A stretch of 64,000 nucleotides of DNA from a virus. The first letter of the stretch is position 1. Each line of letters begins with the position of its first letter. A program made the position numbers and the translations under genes. The notes under the pieces are model-generated. The model saw nothing but the letters and a program-made list of their open reading frames with translations, searched no databases and was not told where the DNA came from. Where the stretch lies: the IMG/VR virus record IMGVR_UViG_3300007765_000002, positions 1 to 64,000 of that record; one strand, written 5' to 3'. Below, piece by piece: positions 24,992 through 34,102 of this stretch.

Positions 24992-26405
24992 ATTCCTCGT
25001 TGTTTCGCATGTTGCTGAGTAGAGAACGAATTTTACTACCACTTGCTTCTGCTGTAACTTTGGGAGCATCACCTGCACTACTGACTGTTGCACTTCTGTT
25101 AATTTTGTTGAATATGTCTGTTTGGGATCCTGCTGGTGTATATTCTGTGCTTTCATCATTTTGATATGACTGTGCATCTTCTCCCAGATCTCTAATACGT
25201 AAACTTTCCAAATCAAATTCTAGATCAAGTTTTTGGCCAACACCACTACTACTTCTAGTTTTCATAAACTGTATTTGATATCTTCCACGCTCACGCATTG
25301 CTCTACTTGTAAAAATACCAATAACATTGTCTGCTGTATTAACTTTACTAATACCGCCTGCAATATGTGAATGATCAAACTCAATTTCATCCACAGCACC
25401 TCTGTTTAACTGCGATGCTGTAACTAATACAGTGTCTAGTTCTTTAGCAAAGTTTCTTAGTTCTTCTGCTACATACTTGTCTTTAACAAACAAATCACTT
25501 GGTGCTACTTTAGCACTTACCGGCATACACAGATCTAAGTAATCAATCAAAATCGCATCTGGCTTTATACCCTTTTGCACACTTAATTCTTTTACATAAC
25601 TGCGAAAATCATTAATGTTACTTTGTGCTGGCATATACTTAATTTGTAATTTACCCGCCTTCTTAGATACTAACTTAATTTTCATTTCAACTGTATCAAG
25701 ATCTTTAAAAATTTCTTTTGTTGCAATGTTAGATATCATACTGTCAATACGCATTGCTGTAAGTTCTTCGCTTAATTCCAATGTAAAATATAAAACATTT
25801 AATCCGGCCAATACCCAGTTAACTGCTACGTTTTGCATAAACAAACTTTTACCACTACCACTGCCACCTGCAAAAATATTTAACTCGCCCTTGTTAAAGC
25901 CACCAAACAGTTTCTTGTCAAACGTTGGCCAACCTGTGCTCAACTGTCCGTTATTAGATTTTAGCGATAGTAGTCTTTCTCTTGGATTGTCCCAATAGTC
26001 TGTACCCATATCTTTTGTAAGACCAATCTGTACTGCTTTCTTAATTTTAGACTCAACTAGGTTGTAGTCACCCTTTTCTAATAGATCAGCACTATCTAAA
26101 ATTGCTCTCTCAAGTTCTTTATGCCTACTAAAAGTTTCAAACTCATCCATTAACCAATTAGTGTGGTCTTCTGCTACTTCTTCTATAATATTTAATTTAG
26201 AACCTGTTTTACTGTTTATTTGTTTTATTTCGGGCAAAGATTTATATTCATTCACATATTCTTTTATAAACTTTGCTACTGGACGCAAACTTCTATCAAA
26301 GTTTTGCGGATTAAAAATGTTCTGTACTCTTACGTATGCTTCCGGATTTGCCACAAGCATTTCAAGATACAGTTTTTGTAGATCTACGTTATACTCTTTG
26401 TTCAT
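24987..26405 (-). CDS. 41: Replicative DNA helicase, DnaB/T4 gp41 type
   Basis: 472 residues (T4 gp41 is 475). Hexameric 5'-3' helicase of the replication fork. Walker A GGSGSGKSLFMQ at ~178-190, Walker B AILIDYLDL at ~275, and NVIGIFTSR plus MKTRSSSGVG in the C-terminal domain. The N-terminal domain (1-150) is the usual linker/primase-interacting part and the last ~50 residues are Ser/Gly/Asn-rich. It overlaps the primase gene by 17 nt, so helicase and primase are co-expressed from the sigma70 promoter at 27.4 kb. Confidence 0.95.
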   Translation of the reverse strand: MNKEYNVDLQKLYLEMLVANPEAYVRVQNIFNPQNFDRSLRPVAKFIKEYVNEYKSLPEIKQINSKTGSKLNIIEEVAEDHTNWLMDEFETFSRHKELERAILDSADLLEKGDYNLVESKIKKAVQIGLTKDMGTDYWDNPRERLLSLKSNNGQLSTGWPTFDKKLFGGFNKGELNIFAGGSGSGKSLFMQNVAVNWVLAGLNVLYFTLELSEELTAMRIDSMISNIATKEIFKDLDTVEMKIKLVSKKAGKLQIKYMPAQSNINDFRSYVKELSVQKGIKPDAILIDYLDLCMPVSAKVAPSDLFVKDKYVAEELRNFAKELDTVLVTASQLNRGAVDEIEFDHSHIAGGISKVNTADNVIGIFTSRAMRERGRYQIQFMKTRSSSGVGQKLDLEFDLESLRIRDLGEDAQSYQNDESTEYTPAGSQTDIFNKINRSATVSSAGDAPKVTAEASGSKIRSLLSNMRNNEEL

Positions 26406-27372
26406 TTAGTCTTTTCTTTGCCATTAAGTTTATCTTGAGACTCGATGTCTCAACATTATCTATTATATTTTTTAGTGTAAATATTCTACCATATTGGACT
26501 ATTGCTTCGTTTATATCCTTACAAGTGTCGTGCCACGTTGGAAAACTTACGTCCCAGTTATATTTTAGTGCTTGCTGTATAAGTTTGTTTCCGGCACTAT
26601 CGTTATCAGGTACCATTATAACTTGCCTGTTTAAACTCTCAATCAAATCAACCTGTGCATCACTTATATCACTGCCTAGTATAGCAACGCCTTCTACAGC
26701 AATAGCATCAAATGGGCCTTCTGTCACAATAACAAACTTGCGATCTTCTGTTTGCCCATCCATATTAAACACAAACCCCTGTGGTGTGCTAGTAAAATAT
26801 TTTGGATTACCACGCACAGTTAAACGTGCGGTGTATCCTACAATTTCTCCTTTCCAAAAGAATGGTATTATTACACGCCTGTCAAACTTTGTTTCTGTTA
26901 TTGGCGTCCAATAAAAATTGTAGTCATTAATACTTAGCCCTCTGTTTGCCAAATACTTTACAATTTGGGTATTATCGCTTTTTAGCAGGTTGCTTTCTTT
27001 TGGAAAATCTTTAAGTTCAAAGTTAAACTCTGTTTCTTCTTCAATAAGATCGTGTTCAATAGCAGTTTCTTTTAACTGTATTGCTGTTAATACAAGGCGC
27101 TTAATATCACCTTCCGGAACACTTAGCCACGACATTAACTGCCGCATTTTTCTGCTTAAATGTCTTCCGGGTTGCCAGCCTGTTTTATACCCACAGTTGA
27201 AACAATTATATGAGATCGCCTCACCGTTGATTATAATACCGCCTCGGCCACGCTTATCTTGTGTTTCTCCGTTATGTATGCAACAAGGCGCATTAAATGA
27301 ATTCCAGCCACTAGAACTTTTCTTTACCCTTCCAGGCAAATTGTTCATAATAACTGACTGTACTAAGTTCAT
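26389..27372 (-). CDS. 61: DNA primase, T4 gp61 type
   Basis: 327 residues from the ATG (MNLVQSVIMNNLPG); an in-frame TTG five codons earlier lies inside the -10 box. N-terminal zinc finger CCIHNG...CFNCGYK (~20-55), then Toprim-like region FVIVTEGPFDAIAVEG (~205-220) with acidic residues and VIMVPDNDSAG (DxD). Together with gp41 it lays RNA primers. The gene starts 6 nt after a perfect -10 box. Confidence 0.93.
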   Translation of the reverse strand: MNLVQSVIMNNLPGRVKKSSSGWNSFNAPCCIHNGETQDKRGRGGIIINGEAISYNCFNCGYKTGWQPGRHLSRKMRQLMSWLSVPEGDIKRLVLTAIQLKETAIEHDLIEEETEFNFELKDFPKESNLLKSDNTQIVKYLANRGLSINDYNFYWTPITETKFDRRVIIPFFWKGEIVGYTARLTVRGNPKYFTSTPQGFVFNMDGQTEDRKFVIVTEGPFDAIAVEGVAILGSDISDAQVDLIESLNRQVIMVPDNDSAGNKLIQQALKYNWDVSFPTWHDTCKDINEAIVQYGRIFTLKNIIDNVETSSLKINLMAKKRLNEQRV

Positions 27373-27378
27373 AGTACT

Positions 27379-27407
27379 ATTATACAACCTGATGTGCTAT
27401 ATGTCAA
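27379..27407 (-). promoter_or_regulatory. Consensus sigma70 promoter abutting ATG
   Basis: TTGACA-N17-TATAAT, perfect in both hexamers, with the -10 ending 6 nt before the primase ATG. Same geometry as at 10407-10435. Likely an early promoter for primase-helicase with a leaderless mRNA. Confidence 0.87.
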
Positions 27408-27421
27408 GAATCATAATGATA

Positions 27422-29164
27422 TTATTCAATAGCAAATGAATTAGTAATATTTGCTATACCTTCCTGGGAAAAAGAATGATAAAGATATTGTTCAATAACA
27501 AATGAATGACTATATAATTTATTATTAATTTCAATGACGTCTATAAAAAATCCATACTTTTCATTGAAAAAGTTTAACTTTTTTACTAATTGGTCTGCCA
27601 TAAACTTTAGAAAATAATAATGCTTATCTAGATAATACGAAAATGGTGCCAAGTCATAGCTATTTTGTTGCCTCTGCAATTGGTAATGGTTATACAGTGC
27701 CGATATGTTCCTAGATAAAAAATAATCTTGTATGTAATTTGTATCCATTATTAAATTTACATCTATCAAATCTAAATCTACATCTTTGTTTATAATACTT
27801 TTATATGTGCTATCAATGCCATTTAATGGAATTTCCTCGCCAAACGAATAACTTGAATTACTAAATTTAATAAATCTTATCTTAGATAAATTGTGTTTTT
27901 TTTGATAATTAATATCATAGGCTGGTGAATTTGGAAGTATTATCCAGGGATGAAGTAATACCAAGTCTATATTAACGAGAGAAAATTCTTTAAACATATA
28001 TATATTTTTTTCTAAGGTGGCGCCTGGTAAGCCATTTATAACCTCTGCTTTTATATATTGTCCTGCTTTTTTTAATGTTTTTATAAGTTCTTTATTTTCT
28101 TCCCAAGTAATACTTGGTCTATTAATATTATCCAAAACTTCTTTATCTATGTGTTGCAAAGAAACTTTAGATATGCTGCCTTTGGGTGTTTTTGAATTTT
28201 TGGCTTTATATAACTCAAGTTCTAATACACGATCTTTATGTAATTTTGCATTACTAGGATTTTCAAAATAATGGTAATCATTACTAAAATTATCATGGCC
28301 AAACTTAACTACATCTACGTCATCTTTAAGTATTCCCACATTTGCATCCGTAATCATAAGAACTACATATTTAAGTTTTGATAAAAATTTTATTTCTTCC
28401 CTCCAATCCAATGTAGCTACATTAACTTTATGATGTAACCCAGAAGACCAGTCGCAAAAAGTACAAGCATACGGACATCCTCGGACTCTTTCCCATGGAA
28501 TAAATATAAACGAATCCGAATTACTGTCATTTTGTTTTGCATCCAGGCCTTTCGCCTCTAACCATTTTACTCTATTCTTTTTTGCAACTTCATACTCTTG
28601 TAGTAGATCTTGTTTTAAATCCAAGTAAGGATTATATGCTAGATGATCTTTAAATTTAAAAATCTTATACCGGGTTTTAAACTCTTTAGTTATTAAATTA
28701 GGAATAGTCTGCTCGTTTATTGGAGTAATAAAACTATCTAATAGCATTTGGAATGTTTCTTCACCATCTCCATAACAAACATAGTCAAAATAAGGATTCT
28801 TTTTTGCGTATTCTGTGCCCAAAACATGTTCAACTTCAGGACCACCTGCTATTATAATACAATTAGGAAAGACCTTTTTAATTTTCTTTGCTAATCGAAT
28901 CGAATTATTAGAATTCCAAAGATAAAGGGTAAGACAAACAATATCAGGTTTTTTTTCTTTGATTACGTTAAACGCTTTATTAACTTGGTTACCTTTTGTG
29001 TTGGGGCTGAACCCATTCTCATTCGGTAACCAGGTATAATTTTTATAATGTTTTCCTGTCTTTTTATAAAAAGATCTTAAACTATAAGAAACTAAACTGA
29101 TTATGGGGCCGGTGTATCTCGACTGATCCGTGCCTGTATGTAAATTAATAAACTGCACTTTCAT
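27422..29164 (-). CDS. B12-binding-type radical SAM enzyme
   Basis: 580 residues. N-terminal ~170 residues form a cobalamin-binding-like Rossmann domain: PDIVCLTLYLWNS, IIIAGGPEVEHV and YGDGEETFQMLL are typical of this class. The radical SAM core has CPYACTFCDW (CxxxCxxC) near residue 225. The C-terminal ~200 residues are Tyr/Asn-rich. This class does methyl transfer or ring rearrangements; the substrate is unknown. Whether the B12 domain binds cofactor is not certain. A TATAAT box lies 5 nt before ATG but the -35 is weak. Confidence 0.85.
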   Translation of the reverse strand: MKVQFINLHTGTDQSRYTGPIISLVSYSLRSFYKKTGKHYKNYTWLPNENGFSPNTKGNQVNKAFNVIKEKKPDIVCLTLYLWNSNNSIRLAKKIKKVFPNCIIIAGGPEVEHVLGTEYAKKNPYFDYVCYGDGEETFQMLLDSFITPINEQTIPNLITKEFKTRYKIFKFKDHLAYNPYLDLKQDLLQEYEVAKKNRVKWLEAKGLDAKQNDSNSDSFIFIPWERVRGCPYACTFCDWSSGLHHKVNVATLDWREEIKFLSKLKYVVLMITDANVGILKDDVDVVKFGHDNFSNDYHYFENPSNAKLHKDRVLELELYKAKNSKTPKGSISKVSLQHIDKEVLDNINRPSITWEENKELIKTLKKAGQYIKAEVINGLPGATLEKNIYMFKEFSLVNIDLVLLHPWIILPNSPAYDINYQKKHNLSKIRFIKFSNSSYSFGEEIPLNGIDSTYKSIINKDVDLDLIDVNLIMDTNYIQDYFLSRNISALYNHYQLQRQQNSYDLAPFSYYLDKHYYFLKFMADQLVKKLNFFNEKYGFFIDVIEINNKLYSHSFVIEQYLYHSFSQEGIANITNSFAIE

Positions 29165-29198
29165 AACGTATTATATATTACATTATTATTTAACAATG

Positions 29199-29969
29199 TT
29201 ATGAGCGGTAAAGAATTTTTTCCATACTACCTGCAGTTGGTGTGTGTACAAATCGTACTCTGTTATAAACTCCATTCCAGTTAGTATATGCAATGCCGGT
29301 TTTTGATGCCAAAGTTACAGTTTTAATGTCAAAATAATCGGCAGGCGCCACATTATCATTTAATGTTGCTTGTACTTTGATATCACCACTGTAACCATTT
29401 ACATAAAATGCGGCAGTATGTAATCCTGTATTTTGGTTTAATTTTGACTCTGCCACTAAAGGATCACTGGTATATGTACCGCCTGCTTCCTGGAAGTCTG
29501 CTAATTTTAATTCTAGACTTTCTTTTATGTCTGGGAACACTCCATCTAAGATTTGTAATTGGCCAATAACATCATATGCGCCGTCTACGTACCCAATCAT
29601 TTGATTTTCTTCACCGTCTACAACCTTCACTGAATAATTTAGATATTGGCTATCTAAATTTAACAAATCACCTTCTGTAATAGTAACCTTTGCCTTGCCA
29701 TTAATACCATCTACAATCGTTGCTGTTTTATTTAAAAGCACACTTGTTCCGTCCGACGAGTTTAGTATACTAAACGTAATCGTCTTGTCTGTAATGGTTA
29801 AAGTTTTTTGGTTATCGTTTTTCAATTGTATTTGTATTGTGTTATCAATACCTTTGTATAATTTAATCGGATGATTATACATTTCATACCCCCAATGTTG
29901 TTTGTCAGTGTCAACCTTAATTTTCAAATTAATAATTTGGTCATATAAATAGACAGTAGTAACTAGCAT
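29199..29969 (-). CDS. BppU/baseplate-type beta-sandwich structural protein
   Basis: 256 residues, beta-rich throughout. Residues ~30-110 (NHPIKLYKGIDNTIQIQLKND...KTITFSILNSSDGTSVL...KAKVTITEGDLLNL) follow the N-terminal domain of phage baseplate upper proteins; the rest is a second beta domain. Likely a virion or fibre-attached protein. Ribosome site AAAGGA, AATAAATA late element upstream. Confidence 0.6.
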   Translation of the reverse strand: MLVTTVYLYDQIINLKIKVDTDKQHWGYEMYNHPIKLYKGIDNTIQIQLKNDNQKTLTITDKTITFSILNSSDGTSVLLNKTATIVDGINGKAKVTITEGDLLNLDSQYLNYSVKVVDGEENQMIGYVDGAYDVIGQLQILDGVFPDIKESLELKLADFQEAGGTYTSDPLVAESKLNQNTGLHTAAFYVNGYSGDIKVQATLNDNVAPADYFDIKTVTLASKTGIAYTNWNGVYNRVRFVHTPTAGSMEKILYRS

Positions 29970-29988
29970 TTTATAAAATCCTTTACTA

Positions 29989-29996
29989 TATTTATT
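29989..29996 (-). promoter_or_regulatory. Probable late promoter (AATAAATA)
   Basis: One mismatch to TATAAATA in the 29-base divergent gap, 20 nt upstream of the BppU-like gene on the minus strand. Confidence 0.45.
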
Positions 29997-29998
29997 TT

Positions 29999-30373
29999 AT
30001 GTCTAACATTTATCAAGAACTAACCGAGAAATACCCGTTTATAAGTTATATCAAGTATGTTGATAAAGAGTTTATTGGCATTATTTTAAATAAAGATGCA
30101 TCAATTATTAGTATATATGACTATAATGCGCTTCCTAGCATTAAAGTAAAGCAAAAATTTTTAGAATTGGGAGATGTCTGGTGGTGGGAATCCAATAGAT
30201 TATTTCCTATTAACGTTTTTCTTAAAAAAGAATTTGTACCTTTCAAACCTTATATTAAAACATTTATGGCGAAAGATGTAGAAATAGTCCATGGCCCATA
30301 TGTTAGTATGAATGAACTTGCTCAACGCAGAACAAAACGTAGAAATATTCAATTAGTCCAAAAGGTAAAATAG
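29999..30373 (+). CDS. Conserved protein upstream of radical SAM gene
   Basis: 124 residues, first gene of the plus-strand island, no recognised family. Alpha/beta with aromatic patches (DVWWWESNRLFPINVF) and a strongly basic end (AQRRTKRRNIQLVQKVK). It ends 5 nt before the twitch radical SAM gene, so it may be that enzyme's partner or substrate; untested. No good ribosome site before its ATG. Confidence 0.5.
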   Translation: MSNIYQELTEKYPFISYIKYVDKEFIGIILNKDASIISIYDYNALPSIKVKQKFLELGDVWWWESNRLFPINVFLKKEFVPFKPYIKTFMAKDVEIVHGPYVSMNELAQRRTKRRNIQLVQKVK

Positions 30374-30378
30374 GTAAA

Positions 30379-31692
30379 ATGAGTGATAATGCACATCAAG
30401 TACACAATAGATCAATTATTAACACTAAACAGTCTAAATTACAATGTAGATTAAAATGGTCACTTAGCACCATATTTTTAACTACAAATACGACTGCAAG
30501 TTGCCATAGATGTGATCATAATCCAATTACGGAAGATTTTAATTTTCATAATACTCATCAAAAGGTACATGCTCGATTGCAGATGTTGCGCGATGAGTGG
30601 CCAGAGTTAGGATGCGAACACTGTAGAGTTATTGAGCAGGCAGGAGGAATGAGTGATAGACTCTTACATGACGACATGGGATTTGCCCCGTCATCTCCGC
30701 CTGAATTATTTGATAATCCAAATGCAGTTCATGTTACTCCAACGCAACTTGAAATATATTTCAGTAATCTTTGCCAATTATCCTGTACATATTGTGGTTC
30801 GTATTTTAGTAGTACATGGGAGGCAGAAGACAAAAAATATGGTGACATACATGATTTCATGTATCCTGATGACCACAAGGCCGGCCGGCCTAATTATCAA
30901 GAACTTAAATATTTAGATAAAGTATTTGACTGGTTAGATAAAAATGGCCAGCACCTAAGATCATTATACATTTTAGGGGGAGAACCCTTTATACAACCAC
31001 AGTCTGATCGTTTGTTAGATTTCATTGCAGGAAATGGTGATAAATTTAAAAATTTAGATTTATTCTTTTTTAGTAATCTATCAAGTGATAATATAGAACC
31101 AAAAATTATTAAATTAAAGCAACTTCTAGAAGAGGGTAGATTACACAATGCTCATATTGTCGGCAGTATTGATTGTTGGGGTAAGGAAGCAGAGTATGTA
31201 AGATATGGACTAGATATAGAATTATTTGATAAAAACATGAAATATATAATCGACGCCGGACTTGACACTACAATAAACATATGTTGGTCTCCTATATCTA
31301 CTTTTACTATGCCTGATCTTATTGAAAAATATCAAGAATGGAATCAACGACATATTACGAGAGGGAAGGAATGGGGTATGAATATTAGTTTAATGCAAGC
31401 CTCTGGTAAAGACTGGATGCACCCTTCAATATTTGGTCCGAAAATTTTAGATTGGGGATACAACCAATCAATTGACATGTTAATAAATATTGCAAACGAA
31501 AATTCTGAAAGCACAACCAGGGAATCTGTCATTGAATATCTTGAAGGAATAAAAAAAGCAATTGAGTCGGATATTCCTAATAAAAAAGCACAACAGGAAT
31601 TACATAGATATCTAACAGAACTGGATCGCAGGCGTGGAACAGATTATAGAGAACTTTTCCCTATAATCTACGAAGAGATTCATAAGCAATAA
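30379..31692 (+). CDS. Twitch-type radical SAM enzyme
   Basis: 437 residues on the plus strand. CQLSCTYCGS (CxxxCxxC) at ~135-143 after a ~130-residue N-terminal region with extra Cys motifs (CHRCDH near 50, CEHCRV near 80). YILGGEPFIQPQSDRLLDFI is the radical SAM GGE motif. Matches the family named twitch domain-containing radical SAM proteins (one auxiliary cluster). Substrate unknown. It overlaps nothing but is tightly spaced with genes on both sides. Confidence 0.85.
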   Translation: MSDNAHQVHNRSIINTKQSKLQCRLKWSLSTIFLTTNTTASCHRCDHNPITEDFNFHNTHQKVHARLQMLRDEWPELGCEHCRVIEQAGGMSDRLLHDDMGFAPSSPPELFDNPNAVHVTPTQLEIYFSNLCQLSCTYCGSYFSSTWEAEDKKYGDIHDFMYPDDHKAGRPNYQELKYLDKVFDWLDKNGQHLRSLYILGGEPFIQPQSDRLLDFIAGNGDKFKNLDLFFFSNLSSDNIEPKIIKLKQLLEEGRLHNAHIVGSIDCWGKEAEYVRYGLDIELFDKNMKYIIDAGLDTTINICWSPISTFTMPDLIEKYQEWNQRHITRGKEWGMNISLMQASGKDWMHPSIFGPKILDWGYNQSIDMLINIANENSESTTRESVIEYLEGIKKAIESDIPNKKAQQELHRYLTELDRRRGTDYRELFPIIYEEIHKQ

Positions 31693-31694
31693 AA

Positions 31695-31702
31695 CATAAA
31701 TA
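31695..31702 (+). promoter_or_regulatory. Late promoter, CATAAATA, 5 nt before ATG
   Basis: CATAAATA-CAGTT-ATG; the same spacer CAGTT precedes the gp17 ATG on the other strand. No ribosome site. Leaderless late expression expected. Confidence 0.6.
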
Positions 31703-31707
31703 CAGTT

Positions 31708-33333
31708 ATGCGTTTTAATGAATTTAAATTATTTGAAGCAAATTTATCGTTTGGTGATTTCCATCAAGCTGCTGAAGAACGATGGGATGTTTTTTTAAAT
31801 CGCGTCAAAGGAAAGATTCCATGGGACGGCACAATTGCACCTACTTTGGGTGGGCAAGAATATGATTATCCCAAAGCAAGATCCGGAACGTATCCTTATA
31901 ATATATACATTGGATACGCAAATGCCACCAGCCAAAGTAAACTTTTAAAGTCAATTCAATCAGGATCCTTCTATGGCTATCTAGACGGTAAATCTTGGGT
32001 AGTACCGGTTTATGATCCTAAAACTAATACACAATTAGACAATTATAGAATTTCAAATCTCTTTAAAGATCATCAATTTGCCGAACCACATCGTATTAAA
32101 AGTAAAGATCAAATCGCAAATTTTGGTAATTTAACAGAATCCTTGGCAGGTGCAGGTTTAACAGCAAAATTTACTAAACGTGTACAAGGCGGAGTCCAGC
32201 CTATCGAAGTTAAAGACATTCTTAAAATAATTTCAAAATTAACAGTAGATAATAGTAGTAGTCAAGAAGTAAAAATTAATTCAAAAGAATTACACAAAGA
32301 AGACGTGGTGTATGCTTCTGCAGAATATAAAAGTAATTTACAAGATAAAATTGTTTGGAGAATTAAAACTCAAGAACAGGCTTTTAGGGAACTAGTAGCG
32401 ATTGGAGAAGGGAAGCATTTAGATAATCCAAAACTATTAGGCTTGCTTGGGGCAGTTGCAAATTATGCTAATTCTCGATTAATGACGCAATACTCTAGAT
32501 TTTTTGCAACGAATCTCAAAGTTGATGAGATTATAGTAGATACCGACGGTATAGGTGGTGCCGCTTCCTTGCAGTCTGGAGGAGGTACTAAAGCAGACCT
32601 ATTTATAGTTGCTAACGGAAAAAAACTTAGATATGCAAATCTTTCATTAAAAGCCACTAATCCAGATATTGGACAACAAGCACTTGTTGGTAAACCACAA
32701 GGAAACCTAACAGCAGAAAAACTAAAAGATCATTTGTGGAACAATTTGATAACTTTATGGAAAGGGTTTGACGATGGTACAAACTATATCAATGTTGAAA
32801 ATATACTTTCAAAAGAAGAGTATTTAAATTCCATTGGTATCACTAGTGATATGGATTCTAATCAAATCGAAAAGGCAATAAACAGCCAATTACAAGCTAG
32901 CCAGAAAAAGGTTCGGCCCGGTATACAAAAAATGTTCAGCGCAGTTGCGAACAATATTAAACAAATTTGGCTTAAAAACGATGATTCACAATCAGAATAC
33001 GATTTTATACAAGCACTGGTAAACTTTGTTGAATATCATGCAGCCAGAGAAGATAATGTAGAGTTAGTTGATTTTAAGGCAACCGGCGATTATAGTGTCC
33101 ATTCTTTTAAAAACTTATATAAACTACTTAAAGATATAGATTTTGATGTCGGGGAATATAAGACAAACGCGGGTAACGTAGGATTTAAAGTTTATGATAT
33201 CAATAATCCAAAAGATGTATTGGTGTCTTTATATTTTCAGCCGAGAGCAGGGCAATCCACATATAAACTGGCTGTAAAAAAGGGACCTCTACTGAAGAAA
33301 GTTACTAATGTGAGTCACAAACGTAATAAGTAA
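31708..33333 (+). CDS. Leader-bearing PD-(D/E)XK-like nuclease, candidate virion-packaged enzyme
   Basis: 541 residues. Leader MRFNEFKLFE-A (L-F-E then Ala) as in T4 capsid-targeted proteins. In the middle, SGGGTKADLFIVANGKKLRYANLSLKAT gives D-(x)n-x-LK, the PD-(D/E)XK pattern of restriction-type and phage nucleases (D in KADLFI, K in LSLKA). N-terminal ~130 residues (YIGYANATSQSKLLKSI) and helical C-terminus are unassigned. If packaged and injected it could cut host DNA or protect the phage; this is a hypothesis. Late promoter lies 5 nt upstream. Confidence 0.6.
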   Translation: MRFNEFKLFEANLSFGDFHQAAEERWDVFLNRVKGKIPWDGTIAPTLGGQEYDYPKARSGTYPYNIYIGYANATSQSKLLKSIQSGSFYGYLDGKSWVVPVYDPKTNTQLDNYRISNLFKDHQFAEPHRIKSKDQIANFGNLTESLAGAGLTAKFTKRVQGGVQPIEVKDILKIISKLTVDNSSSQEVKINSKELHKEDVVYASAEYKSNLQDKIVWRIKTQEQAFRELVAIGEGKHLDNPKLLGLLGAVANYANSRLMTQYSRFFATNLKVDEIIVDTDGIGGAASLQSGGGTKADLFIVANGKKLRYANLSLKATNPDIGQQALVGKPQGNLTAEKLKDHLWNNLITLWKGFDDGTNYINVENILSKEEYLNSIGITSDMDSNQIEKAINSQLQASQKKVRPGIQKMFSAVANNIKQIWLKNDDSQSEYDFIQALVNFVEYHAAREDNVELVDFKATGDYSVHSFKNLYKLLKDIDFDVGEYKTNAGNVGFKVYDINNPKDVLVSLYFQPRAGQSTYKLAVKKGPLLKKVTNVSHKRNK

Positions 33334-33341
33334 GGTATATA

Positions 33342-33911
33342 TTACTTTAATAAATTCATATGCACAACCACTAAATGTGCATAACCTACTGAGTGACTCT
33401 TTTTAAAATAATACGAATTAGGATCAGTTGGTACTTTCCAAACTTCTTGCCCTATTTCCTTCCACGTTCTATTTGCTAGATAGCGTTTAGCAGGGCGTAT
33501 TACTGCTAAAAACATTGCCATTCTAGGAATACTGTCAGGCATCATCTTCTTTATTAAATCATAATGATTGCTGATATGTATAATCTGTTCAGTATATTCT
33601 CTTTCAGCAAGTCTTTCCCACGGTGGCTCTGTAAACATTAAATCTATTAAATGTTCTTCGCTTTGTACTTGGTTGTATATATTAACATTAAGTAAATCTA
33701 ATTTAAAGTATCCTCGCTCTTCTGCGTCCTTATGATCGAGTGAGCAAATACCTTTTACTGGGTCTGTTGGAACATCAGTAAAATAAACTCCAGTATTATG
33801 TTTTATTAGTTCATTATTGCGTATAATAGTCGCAGGAGTATGGTTTTGTAACTTTTCAAGTACTTCGTTTCTATTCGCGAAGTCTATATCAATGTCAAAT
33901 TTAAGGCTCAT
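33342..33911 (-). CDS. DnaE-like fragment (Pol III alpha finger region)
   Basis: 189 residues from the ATG overlapping the previous stop (ATGA). FDIDIDFANRNEVL and, at the end, YYFKKSHSVGYAHLVVVHMNLL recall DnaE (PDFDIDF; FNKSHAxAYxxxxYxxAxLK). The middle (GYFKLDLLNVNIYN, then SIPRMAMFLAVIRPAKRYL) also follows the DnaE fingers. The palm catalytic acids and exonuclease are lacking, so it cannot polymerise alone. Seen as a conserved short protein in marine T4-like phages; role unknown, perhaps binding a replication partner. Confidence 0.65.
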   Translation of the reverse strand: MSLKFDIDIDFANRNEVLEKLQNHTPATIIRNNELIKHNTGVYFTDVPTDPVKGICSLDHKDAEERGYFKLDLLNVNIYNQVQSEEHLIDLMFTEPPWERLAEREYTEQIIHISNHYDLIKKMMPDSIPRMAMFLAVIRPAKRYLANRTWKEIGQEVWKVPTDPNSYYFKKSHSVGYAHLVVVHMNLLK

Positions 33912-34102
33912 ATTGGTTTCTTGCTCTTGGTACAATTGGTAATGCTAACTAAATTCATAATTGGACGAACAATGTATTCATCATTACGTGATACATTTAC
34001 GCCACCAGGACCACATTTATATCCTAATTTTTCACTTAACCATAACTTATTAAACCATTTATGGTGGTGTGGGTATTTTTTATAGGCTTCCGAATCATCC
34101 AA
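33908..34102 (-). CDS. Conserved 64-residue protein (TTG start)
   Basis: The reading frame has no in-frame ATG or GTG in the coupled position; TTG inside AAATTTGGATGA is the likely start, overlapping the previous TGA. Sequence HHHKWFNKLWLSEKLGYKCGPGGVNVSRNDEYIVRP matches, from memory, a small family next to the DnaE-like gene in marine T4-like phages. Function unknown; conserved pairing suggests the two act together. Confidence 0.6.
   Translation of the reverse strand: MDDSEAYKKYPHHHKWFNKLWLSEKLGYKCGPGGVNVSRNDEYIVRPIMNLVSITNCTKSKKPI

Noticed and set aside
24987-25216. 77-codon minus-strand reading frame at the helicase end
   Set aside because: Out-of-frame shadow within the helicase gene.
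29170-29198. Third leaderless sigma70 promoter before the B12 radical SAM gene
   Set aside because: TATAAT lies 5 nt before ATG, but the upstream hexamer at 15-17 nt matches TTGACA poorly; not counted with the two perfect cases.
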